Assembly: GCF_021730395.1 (NCBI RefSeq)
Contig: NC_069376.1
Coordinates: 14,479,001 to 14,543,000, forward strand
DNA: 64,000 bases
Direction of reading: 5' to 3'
Source of the DNA: Mercenaria mercenaria
Lineage: Eukaryota; Mollusca; Bivalvia; Venerida; Veneridae
Of the stretch, positions 48,700-60,078 are shown piece after piece. The stretch's first letter is position 1, and every line of letters starts with the position of its first letter. Below the pieces are notes generated by a model that had not been told where the DNA came from, searched no databases, and saw only the letters and a program-made list of their open reading frames with translations. Both the position numbers and the translations under genes were made by a program.

Positions 48700-50800
48700 G
48701 CTGTTCGGGATGGTTGTTCGTGTCGAACCTGTTAAGATTTGTCTTCATCCTGTTAGATGATCCAGCTAGGTTAGCGTTCGTGTCTTTGCTGTTAGCTTAT
48801 TCAGCTAGGTTAGCGTTCGTGTCTTTGCTGTTAGGTTATTCAGCTAGGTTAACGTTCGTTTCTATGCTGTTAGGTTATTTCGCTAGAGCAACGTTCGTGT
48901 TCTTTCTGTTAGATTATCCAGCTGGAGCAGCGTTTTTGTCTTTGTTGTTAGATTATCTAGCTACAGCAGCGTTCGTGTCCTTGCTGTTAGATGATCCAGC
49001 TAGAGGAGCGTTCGTATCCTTGCTGTTAAACTATCCAGCTAGAACAGCGTTCGTGCCTTTGTTGTTAGATTATTCAGCTAGAGCAGCGTTCGTGTCCATG
49101 CTGTTAGGTTATCCAGCTAGGGCAGCGTTCGTGTCCTTGCTGTTAGGTAATCAAGCTAGAGCAGCGTTCGTGTCCTTGCTGTTAGGTAATCCAGCTGGAG
49201 CAGCGTTCGTGTCTTTGCTGTTAGACTATCCAGCTAGAGCAGCGTTCGTGTCCTTGCTGTTAGGTTATCCAGCTAGAGCAGCGTTCGTGTCCTTGCTGTT
49301 AGGTAATCCAGCTAGAGCAGCGTTCGTGTCCTTGCTGTTAGGTAATCCAGCTAGAGCAGCGTTCGTGTCCTTGCTGTTAGATGATCCAGCTAGAGCAGGT
49401 TCGTGTCCTTGCTGTTAGGTAATCCAGCTAGAGCAGCGTTCCTGTCTTTGCTGTTAGACTATCCAGCTACAGCAACGCTCGTGTCCTTGCTGTTAGATTA
49501 TCCAGCTACAGCAGCGTTCGTGACTTTGCTGTTAGACTATCCAGCTAGAGCAGCGTTCGTGTCCTTGCTGTTAGACTATCCAGCTAGAGCAGCGTTCGTG
49601 TCCTTGCAATTAGATTATCAAGCTACAGCAGCGTTCGTGTCTTTGCTGTTAGGTTATCCAGCTAGAGCAGCGTTCGTGTCTTTGCTGTTAGACTATCCAG
49701 CTAGAGCAGCGTTCGTGTCCTTGCTTTTAGATGATCCAGCTACAGCAGCGTTCGTGTCTTTGCTGTTAGGTTACCCACCTAGAGCAGCGTTCGTTCGTGT
49801 CCTTGCTTTTAGACTATCCAGCTACAGCAGCGTTCTTGTCCTTGCTGTTAGACTATCCAGCTAGAGCAGCGTTCGTGTCCTTGCAATTAGATTATCAAGC
49901 TACAGCAGCGTTCGTGTCTTTGCTGTTAGGTTATCCAGCTAGAGCAGCGTTCGTGTCTTTGCTGTTAGACTATCCAGCTAGAGCAGCGTTCGTGTCCTTG
50001 CTTTTAGATGATCCAGCTACAGCAGCGTTCGTGTCTTTGCTGTTAGGTTACCCACCTAGAGCATCGTTCGTTCGTGTCCTTGCTTTTAGACTATCCAGCT
50101 ACAGCAGCGTTCTTGTCCTTGCTGTTAGACTATCCAGCTACAGCAGCGTTCTTGTCCTTGCTGTTAGGTTACCCAGCAAGAGCAGCGTTCGTGTCTTTGC
50201 TGTTAGATGATCCAGCTAGAGCAGCGTTCGTGTCCTTGCTGTTAGACTATCCAGCTACAGCAGCGTTCGTGTCCTTGCTGTTAGATGATCCAGCTAGAGG
50301 TGCGTTCGTGTCCTTGCTGTTAGACTATCTAGCTAGAACAGCGTTCGTGTCCTTGTTGTTAGATTATCCAGCTACATCAGCGTTCGTGTCCTTGCTGTTA
50401 GATGATCCAGCTAAAGCAGGTTCGTGTCTTTGCGGTTAGACAATCCAGCTAGAGCAGCGTTCGTGTCCTTGCTGTTAGACTACCCAGCTACATCAGCGTT
50501 CGTGTCCTTGCTGTTAGGTTATCCAGCTAGAGCAGCGTTCGTGTCTTTGCTGTTAGACTATCCAGCTAGAGCCGCGTTCGTGTTTTTGCTATTTCATTAT
50601 CCAGCTAGAGCAGCGTTCGTTTCTTTGCTGTTAGATTGTCCAGCTAGAGCATCGTTCGTGTCTTTCTGTTAGACTATGCAGCTAGAGCCGCGTTCATGTT
50701 TTTCTTCTGTTACAATATCCAGCCAGAGCAGATTTCGTGCCTTTGCTGTTACATTATCCATCTAGAGCAGTGTTCGTTTCGTTGCTGTAGGATTATGCAG
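48700..50800 (+). repeat. 39-bp satellite, second subfamily
   Basis: About 54 units of GTTCGTGTCCTTGCTGTTAG, then ATTATCCAGCTAGAGCAGC. The TAA of the first subfamily is replaced by TTA, so frames reading LLLDYPARAAFVS stay open over long stretches (48714-49418, 49403-49864, 49797-50210, 50074-50439, 50424-50672), each ended by a unit of odd length. A segment of about 277 bp is repeated (49573-49860 and 49850-50140). Confidence 0.93.
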
Positions 50801-53800
50801 CCAGAGCAGCTTTTGTTTCTTTGCTGTTAAATTATTCAGCTAGAGCAGCGTTCGTTTCTATGCTGTTAGATTATCCAGCTAGAGCATCGTTCGTTTCTTT
50901 GCTGTTAGATTATCAAGCCAGAGCAGCTTTCATGTCTTTGCTGTTGATTATCCAGCTAGGGTTCATGTCGATGCTGCTATATTACCGACCTAATAGAGCG
51001 TTCATGTCCATGTTGTTTGATTATCAAACTAGAGCGACGTTCATGTCGATGCTGTTAGCTTATCAAGCTAGAGCGGCGATCGCGTCTCGATGCTGTTAGA
51101 TTATCTAGCTAGAGCGACATTGATGTTGATGCTGTTAGATTATCTAGCTAGAGCGGCGATCGCGTCTCGATGCTGTTAGATTATCTAGCTAGAGCGACAT
51201 TGATGTTGATGCTGTTAGATTATCAAGCTAGTGCAACATTCAGGTCGATGCTGTTAGATTATCAAGCTAGTGCGGCGTTTTATTTCGATTATGTAAGATT
51301 ATCAAGGTCGTGCGGCGTTCGGGTCGATGCTGTTAGATTATCAATGCAGTGCGGCGTTCATTTCGATGCTGTTAGATTATCAAGCTAGAGCGACGTTCAT
51401 GTCAATGCTGTTAGATTATCAAGCTAGAGCGACGTCCATGTCGATGCTCTTAGATTATCAAGCTAGAGCGACGTTCATGTCAGTGCTGTTAGATTATCAA
51501 GCTAGAGCGACGTTCATGTCGATGCTGTTAGATTATCAAACTACAGCGACGTTCATGTCAGTGCTGTTAGATTATCAAGCTAGAGCGACGTTCATGTCGA
51601 TGCTGTAAGATTATCAGACTACAGCGACGTTCATGTCAGTGCTGTTAGATTATCAAGCTAGAGCGACGTTCATGTCGATGCTGTTAGATTATCAAGCTAC
51701 AGCGACGTTCATGTCAGTGCTGTTAGATTATCAAGCTAGAGCGACGTTCATGTCGATGCTGTTAGATTATCAAACTACAGCGACGTTCATGTCAGTGCTG
51801 TTAGATTATCAAGCTAGAGCGACGTTCATGTCGATGCTGTTAGATTATCAGACTACAGCGACGTTCATGTCGATGCTGTTAGATTATCAAGCTACAGCGA
51901 CGTTCATGTCAGTGCTGTTAGATTATCAAGCTACAGCGACGTTCATGTCGATGCTGTTAGATTATCAAGCTACAGCGACGTTCATGTCAGTGCTGTTAGA
52001 TTATCAAGCTACAGCGACGTTCATGTCGATGCTGTTAGATTATCAAACTACAGCGACGTTCATGTCGATGCTGTTAGATTATCAAACTACAGCGACGTTC
52101 ATGTCAGTGCTGTTAGATTATCAAGCTACAGCGACGTTCATGTCGATGCTGTTAGATTATCAAGCTAGAGCGACGTTCATGTCGATGCTGTTAGATTATC
52201 AAGCTAGAGCGACGTTCATGTCGATGCTGTTAGATTATCAGACTACAGCGACGTTCATGTCAGTGCTGTTAGATTATCAAGCTAGAGCGACGTTCATGTC
52301 GATGCTGTTAGATTATCAGACTACAGCGACGTTCATGTCAGTGCTGTTAGATTATCAAGCTAGAGCGACGTTCATGTCAGTGCTGTTAGATTATCAAGCT
52401 AGAGCGACGTTCATGTCGATGCTGTTAGATTATCAGACTACAGCGACGTTCATGTCAGTGCTGTTAGATTATCAAGCTAGAGCGACGTTCATGTCAATGC
52501 TGTTAGATTATCAAGCTAGAGCGACGTTCATGTCGATGCTGTTAGATTATCAAACTACAGCGACGTTCATGTCAGTGCTGTTAGATTATCAAGCTAGAGC
52601 GACGTTCATGTCAATGCTGTTAGATTATCAAGCTAGAGCGACGTTCATGTCGATGCTGTTAGATTATCAAGCTAGAGCAACGTTCATGTCGATGCTGTTA
52701 GATTATCAAGCTAGATCAACGTTCATGTCGATGCTGTTAGATTATCAAACAACAGCGACGTTCATGTCGATGCTGTTAGATTATCAGACTACAGCGACGT
52801 TCATGTCAGTGCTGTTAGATTATCAAGCTAGAGCGACGTTCATGTCGATGCTGTTAGATTATCAAACTACAGCGACGTTCATGTCAGTGCTGTTAGATTA
52901 TCAAGCTAGAGCGACGTCCATGTCGATGCTCTTAGATTATCAAGCTAGAGCAACGTTCCTGTCGATGCTGTTAGATTATCAAGCTAGATCAACGTTCATG
53001 TCGATGCTGTTAGATTATCAAACTACAGCGACGTTCATGTCGATGCTGTTAGATTATCAGACTACAGCGACGTTCATGTCAGTGCTGTTAGATTATCAAG
53101 CTAGAGCGACGTTCATGTCGATGCTGTTAGATTATCAAACTACAGCGACGTTCATGTCAGTGCTGTTAGATTATCAAGCTAGAGCGACGTTCATGTCGAT
53201 GCTGTTAGATTATCAAGCTAGAGCGACGTTCATGTCGATGCTGTTAGATTATCAAACTACAGCGACGTTCATGTCGATACTGTTAGATTATCAAACTACA
53301 GCGACGTTCATGTCGATACTGTTAGATTATCAAACTACAGCGACGTTCATGTCGATGCTGTTAGATTATCAGACTACAGCGACGTTCATGTCAGTGCTGT
53401 TAGATTATCAAGCTAGAGCGACGTTCATGTCGATGCTGTTAGATTATCAGACTACAGCGACGTTCATGTCAGTGCTGTTAGATTATCAAGCTAGAGCGAC
53501 GTTCATGTCGATGCTGTTAGATTATCAAGCTAGAGCGACGTTGATGTCAGTGCTGTTAGATTATCAAGCTAGAGCGACTTTCATGTCGATGCTGTTAGAT
53601 TATCAGACTACAGCGACGTTCATGTCAGTGCTGTTAGATTATCAAGCTAGAGCGACGTTCATGTCAATGCTTTTAGATTATCAAGCTAGAGCGACGTTCA
53701 TGTCGATGCTGTTAGATTATCAAACTACAGCGACGTTCATGTCAGTGCTGTTAGATTATCAAGCTAGAGCGACGTTCATGTCAATGCTGTTAGATTATCA

Positions 53801-56095
53801 AGCTAGAGCGACGTTCATGTCGATGCTGTTAGATTATCAAGCTAGAGCAACGTTCATGTCGATGCTGTTAGATTATCAGACTACAGCGACGTTCATGTCA
53901 GTGCTGTTAGATTATCAAGCTAGAGGGACGTTCATGTCGATGCTGTTAGATTATCAAACTACAGCGACGTTCATGTCAGTGCTGTTAGATTATCAAGCTA
54001 CAGCGACGTTCATGTCGATGCTGTTAGATTATCAAGCTAGAGCGACGTTCATGTCGATGCTGTTAGATTATCAAACTACAGCGACGTTCATGTCGATGCT
54101 GTTAGATTATCAGACTACAGCGACGTTCATGTCGATGCTGTTAGATTATCAAACTACAGCGACGTTCATGTCGATGCTGTTAGATTATCAGACTACAGCG
54201 ACGTTCATGTCAGTGCTGTTAGATTATCAAGCTAGAGCGACGTTCATGTCGATGCTGTTAGATTATCAGACTACAGTGACGTTCATGTCAGTGCTGTTAG
54301 ATTATCAAGCTAGAGCGACGTTCATGTCAATGCTGTTAGATTATCAAGCTAGAGCGACGTTCATGTCAGTGCTGTTAGATTATCAAGCTAGAGCGACGTT
54401 CATGTCGATGCTGTTAGATTATCAGACTACAGCGACGTTCATGTCAGTGCTGTTAGATTATCAAGCTAGAGCGACGTTCATGTCAATGCTTTTAGATTAT
54501 CAAGCTAGAGCGACGTTCATGTCGATGCTGTTAGATTATCAAACTACAGCGACGTTCATGTCAGTGCTGTTAGATTATCAAGCTAGAGCGACGTTCATGT
54601 CAATGCTGTTAGATTATCAAGCTAGAGCGACGTTCATGTCGATGCTGTTAGATTATCAAGCTAGAGCAACGTTCATGTCGATGCTGTTAGATTATCAAGC
54701 TAGATCAACGTTCATGTCGATGCTGTTAGATTATCAAACTACAGCGACGTTTATGTCGATGCTGTTAGATTATCAGACTACAGCGACGTTCATGTCAGTG
54801 CTGTTAGATTATCAAGCTAGAGCGACGTTCATGTCGATGTTGTTAGATTATCAAACTACAGCGACGTTCATGTCAGTGCTGTTAGATTATCAAGCTAGAG
54901 CGACGTTCATGTCGATGCTGTTAGATTATCAGACTACAGCGACGTTCATGTCAGTGCTGTTAGATTATCAAGCTAGAGCGACGTTCATGTCAATGCTTTT
55001 AGATTATCAAGCTAGAGCGACGTTCATGTCGATGCTGTTAGATTATCAAACTACAGCGACGTTCATGTCAGTGCTGTTAGATTATCAAGCTAGAGCGACG
55101 TTCATGTCAATGCTGTTAGATTATCAAGCTAGAGCGACGTTCATGTCGATGCTGTTAGATTATCAAGCTAGAGCAACGTTCATGTCGATGCTGTTAGATT
55201 ATCAAGCTAGATCAACGTTCATGTCGATGCTGTTAGATTATCAAACTACAGCGACGTTCATGTCGATGCTGTTAGATTATCAGACTACAGCGACGTTCAT
55301 GTCAGTGCTGTTAGATTATCAAGCTAGAGCGACGTTCATGTCGATGCTGTTAGATTATCAAACTACAGCGACGTTCATGTCAGTGCTGTTAGATTATCAA
55401 GCTAGAGCGACGTCCATGTCGATGCTCTTAGATTATCAAGCTAGAGCAACGTTCCTGTCGATGTTGTTAGATTATTTAGCTAGATCAACGTTCATGTCGA
55501 TGCTGTTAGATTATCAAACTACAGCGACGTTCATGTCGATGCTGTTAGATTATCAGACTACAGCGACGTTCATGTCAGTGCTGTTAGATTATCAAGCTAG
55601 AGCGACGTTCATGTCGATGCTGTTAGATTATCAAACTACAGCGGCGTTCATGTCAGTGCTGTTAGATTATCAAGCTAGAGCGACGTTCATGTCGATGCTG
55701 TTAGATTATCAAACTACAGCAACGTTCATGTCAGTGCTGTTAGATTATCAAGCTAGAGCGACGTTCATGTCGATGCTGTTAGATTATCAGACTACAGCGA
55801 CGTTCATGTCAGTGCTGTTAGATTATCAAGCTACAGCGACGTTCATGTCGATGCTGTTAGATTATCAAGCTACAGCGACGTTCATGTCAGTGCTGTTAGA
55901 TTATCAAGCTACAGCGACGTTCATGTCGATGCTGTTAGATTATCAAACTACAGCGACGTTCATGTCAGTGCTGTTAGATTATCAAGCTACAGCGACGTTC
56001 ATGTCAGTGCTGTTAGATTATCAAACTAGTGCGACGTTCAGGTCGATACTCTTTGATTATCAACCTAGAGTGGCTTTCATCTACGTTCTTTTAAG
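50801..56095 (+). repeat. 39-bp satellite, third subfamily with higher-order structure
   Basis: About 135 units of GTTCATGTCGATGCTGTTAG, then ATTATCAAGCTAGAGCGAC, with recurring variants (GTCAGTG, AAACTACAGCG, AGACTACAGCG, TAGATCAACG). Almost every unit after 51380 is exactly 39 bp, so one frame stays open for 1491 codons (51633-56108, repeating MSMLLDYQARATF). The left end (50.8-51.35 kb) is more diverged. Marker variants recur at fixed multiples of 39 bp, showing nested duplications. Confidence 0.95.
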
Positions 56096-56109
56096 AGACA
56101 ACAATTAAG

Positions 56110-56500
56110 GCAACATCAAAAACATTTCCTGCTTTATCTCTTCTGACAATGATGTTAACAAACATTTTGTTTTATCATACAAATGTGACAGATGTTACAG
56201 TGACAATCTAAAAATCTAAAACAGATTATTTGGAGTGTGGTTAGAGTCTGCTCACTTGAAATAAGAGCTGTCAATGTTACCTGACCTTGCAAGCTCGCAG
56301 TAAATGCCCGTTCATATATTTCAGTAAGGAAAATCCTCGTTTTCATTAATGACGAAGGCTCATACTAAAAGTTAAAAAACTGTTTAGAAAACAGGCAATT
56401 TAGCAAATAATGCCACTTTTGTACACTGTTAAAATGATACGTGCTCAGGCATACGAAGATTCTTTCTCTTATGACAATATGCACAGACCGAATTGATATC
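56110..56500. other. Spacer between two arrays
   Basis: Unique-looking AT-rich sequence between the 39-bp and 27-bp arrays; nothing recognised. Confidence 0.35.
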
Positions 56501-56504
56501 ACAA

Positions 56505-57700
56505 TATGATCAGGTCATTTGATAGGAGAGTATGATCAGACCAAATTGATATGACAGTATGATAAGACCAAATTGATATCACAGTATGATCAGACCAAAG
56601 TGATATCACAGTATGATCAGACCAAATTGATACGACAATTTGATCAGACCAAATTGATATGACAGTATAATAAGACCAAACTGATATCACAGTATGATCA
56701 GACCAAAGTGATATTACAGTATGATCAGACCAAATTCATGTCACAGTATGATCAGACCAAATTGATAGGACAGTATGATCAGACCAAATTGATATCACAA
56801 TATGATCAGACCAAATTGATACGACAGTTTGATCAGACCAAATTGATATGACAGTATAATAAGACCAAATTGATACCACAGTATGATCAGACCAAAGTGA
56901 TATCACAGTATGATCAGACCAAATTTATATCACAGTATGATCAGACCAAATTGATAGGACAGTATGATCAAACCAAATTGATATCACAGTATGATCAGAC
57001 CAAATTGATAGGACAGTATAATAAGACCAAATTGATATCACAGTATGATCAGACCAAAGTGATATCACAATATGATCAGACCAAATTTATATCACAGTAT
57101 GAGCAGACCAAATTGATAGGACAGTATGATCAATCAAAATTGATATCACAGTATGATCAGACCAAATTGATAGGACAGTATGATAAGACCAAAGTGATAT
57201 CACAGTATGATCAGACCAAATTGATAGGACAGTATGATCACACCAAATTGATAGGACAGTATGATCAGACCAAATTGATATGACAGTATGTCCAGACCTA
57301 ATTGATAGGACAGTATGATCAGACCAAATTGATATCACAGTATGATCAGACCAAACTGATATGACAGTATGACCAGACCAAATTGATATAACAGTATGAT
57401 CAGAACGAATTGATATGACAGTATGATCAGACCACTTTGATATCACAATATGATCAGACCAAATTGATATGACAATATGATCAGACCAAACCGATATGAC
57501 AATATGATCAGACCAAATTGATATCACAGTATGATCAGACCAAATTGATATGACAGTGTGATCAGACCAAATTGATATGACAGTATGATCAGATCAAATT
57601 GATTTGACAGTATGTCCAGACCAAAGTGATATGACAGTATGATCAGACCAAAGTGATATGACAGTATACCCAGACCAGATTGATATGATTTTATGAACAG
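56505..57700 (+). repeat. 27-bp minisatellite
   Basis: About 44 units of GACCAAATTGATATCACAGT plus ATGATCA, with alternative centres (ATAGGACAGT, ATATGACAGT). The unit is a multiple of three, so frames reading QYDQTKLIS (+) and VISIWSDHT (-) stay open; both strands being open argues against coding. Confidence 0.93.
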
Positions 57701-57835
57701 ACAAATTTTTTGTGAAAATATTATCAGACCAAATGGATATGACAATATGATTAGAACATTCCAACTTTTCTGTGTCAAAAAAAGTCAGTAGATGTTTTTA
57801 GTAACCATTGAAACTTTATTTTGGTTTTCTCTAAG

Positions 57836-57882
57836 GACAAGATGAAACGGACAAGGGAGATAGAAACTTTGATTCAGGCAAG
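57836..57882 (+). CDS. Candidate third exon of EF-hand gene 2
   Basis: It follows a pyrimidine-rich acceptor (TTTTGGTTTTCTCTAAG). With one base carried from the 46151 exon it reads GQDETDKGDRNFDSGK, phase 0, before GTGTTC, a poor donor. The charged composition continues that of the preceding candidate exon. An AG at 60087-60088 would let it join in frame to LFRMFD of the first EF hand. Confidence 0.3.
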
Positions 57883-58070
57883 GTGTTCATTTCTGTTGTA
57901 ATCCTTTGTGAACCTTTTATTTCCCAAGTTCATGTGTTGTCTATGTGAAATATTTCATTTGCATGCATCTTCTTTTTATTTAATGGAAACCTTCCTTTTT
58001 ATTGTTGGATATATCTGGACCTATACTTACATTTGAAACAGGTGAGCCCGAAATACCTGTAGTAGATTTA

Positions 58071-58388
58071 AGAAATAATTTATAGCAAAAGAGTGCTTTA
58101 ACACTATTTATGCACGATGGGTGGTTATACGTCGGGCGTAATAATATCACGAGGGCGCAGCCCGAGTGAAATTATTTGAACGACGTATCACCACCCGAGT
58201 GCATAAATAGTGTTAAAACACGTTTGTGCTATAAATTATTTCGATTCTTATATGCCCTTCAACTAAAATAGTAGATAAAATATAGAAGCGCTCTTTCTTC
58301 GTCGCAACAAAACCTTTGACGTCACCGCACGTTAATGTGACGTCATTCTAGCATAAGAGTGCTTTAACAGAGGCAAGCCTATTAGAAT
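58071..58388. mobile_element. Hairpin MITE-like element, copy 2
   Basis: It has the same block order as 46592-46845: AAGAAATAATTTATAGCAAA, then inverted arms TTTAACACTATTTATGCACG and its complement around a GAGGGCGCAGCCC centre, then GTAGATAAAATATAGAAGCG and GTGACGTCATTCTAGC. The hairpin is more complete than in copy 1. Confidence 0.75.
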
Positions 58389-59290
58389 TCGCAATATTCC
58401 GTGAACACAGGGAAAATAATAAACTTATTATAAAATAATTATAAACGTTAAAACTCACTCGTCTATTCATAACTGATGCTTTAATAATGCGAGTCAGAAG
58501 ACAAACTATATTCTTTTCATCAGCTAGATTGGCATTTGGTAATTCTTAGCGAATCGAGAAACATGTTATTAATACATAAATAGTTAAAAAATCCTCATAT
58601 TGTTTCGTTGTCTATACATTTCATACCATTCTTTAAATGTCTAATATTTAGAAAACAGAACAATGACGGTTTTACCGAGATGTTGTGAAACGTTTATTTG
58701 CACATTTCTTGCATATTTTCACTCTGCTACAGTAACTGTAGAGCATTCACTGTGCTGTTCATATATATAAGGAAAACAAAAGTGTTTTTTTTTTCTTTCG
58801 TTGTCATTACAACTAGAATATATGTATTTTCTCGATCTATTTGACACAAATCACGTTTGAATGAATCATATTAATAAATTAACTATGTGTATTAAAAGTA
58901 GCTTTTTTAAAGGAAATACTATATTTCGTTGAAGAGGGAAAAAAATCAGAAACGTCTGTCGCATTTTATAGTGTATTGTTTTGCTCCATACCATCCATAC
59001 TATCGTCCTCTCTCCCTTGAACAATTAATGTATACTAATAAATATATGTAGCAGATCTTGCTGAGAAAGCTTATAGACTTATTTGTTTTGCCAAGGTGTA
59101 TTAGATTTCAATTATTAGTATTCGTTTCCATAAAAAGGTCGCAAAAATAATTAGCTTATTAGCCTCAAAATTAAAAGTTAAATTTCAGTTTTAAAGAAGC
59201 TTAATATTAGCATCTAAATACAATTTTATGTAGAGTCTTTTACTACGTTCCTAGTACTTAATAGTTAGATACTGAATTTTCTTATCTATC
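58389..59290. other. No gene recognised
   Basis: AT-rich sequence with nothing recognised. Confidence 0.3.
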
Positions 59291-60060
59291 AGTTCCCATG
59301 TTTTGAGCTGGGACTAAGTTACCTAAATCTTGCAAGTTCAAAGGTTTTTGGCAGGAAACTACGTTACCTAAACTTGCGCATTCCATTTTTAGGCTGGCTT
59401 ACGTTCATAAATCTTGCAAGTTATGTTTTTCGACTATGGAGTACGTTACCTTAAAATCTTCAATATTCATGTTTTGAGCTTAGGAAACGCTACTTAGATC
59501 TTGCAAGTTTACATGTTTTTGAGCTAGTCAACGTAACTTTTTTTGCCATGTCTCTTGTTTTTGAGCCAAGTACTACTTAACCTAAATCTTGCAATTCCTT
59601 GTTTTGAGCTAGAACTACTTTACTTAAAATCTAGCATGTTCTATGTTTTTTGAGCTAGATACTACGTTTCCTCAAACTTGCAAGTTCTATGTTGAGCTAG
59701 AATACTTAGTTTTTACCTAAATCTTGCAAGTTTTTCATGTTTTTCGTCTAGGTATAACTAATTTTTAGGTCTTGCAAGTTCCTTGGTTTTGAGCTAGGTA
59801 CTACGTTACCATAAATCTTGCAAGTTCCTTGTTTTTGAGCTAGGAACTACGTTACTTAAATCTTGCAAAGTTCTTGTTTTTGAGCTAGGAACTATGTTAC
59901 CTTATATCTTGCAAGTTCCTTGTTTTAGAGCCAGGCACAACGTTACATAAAATCGTACAGTTCCTTTTTTGACTAGTACTACGTTACCATAAATCTTACA
60001 AGTTCCTGTTTTGAGCTAAATACAAGTTACATTAAATTTCAAATTCCTTTGTATTTGAGC
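59290..60060 (+). repeat. ~46-bp degenerate tandem repeat
   Basis: About 16 units built on TTTTGAGCTAGGAACTACGT, then TACCTAAATCTTGCAAGTTC. Single-base gaps, often within runs of the same base, are very frequent here. The array ends about 20 bp before the first EF-hand exon of gene 2. Confidence 0.85.
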
Positions 60061-60078
60061 TGGATACATACATTACAT

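Noticed and set aside
48714-50672. Repeat proteins rich in LLLDYPARAAFVS
   Set aside because: Also readings of the 39-bp satellite; they end wherever a unit has a length other than 39 bp.
40205-56095. CRISPR-like regular repeats
   Set aside because: The repeats are contiguous with no unique spacers, and the context is a eukaryotic genome with introns and SINEs.
51633-56108. Giant protein of 1491 residues
   Set aside because: It is the in-frame reading of a 39-bp satellite. The same frame has a stop in every unit of the first subfamily, so there is no sign of selection for an open frame.
56870-57527. QYDQTKLIS repeat protein
   Set aside because: Reading of the 27-bp array, open on both strands.
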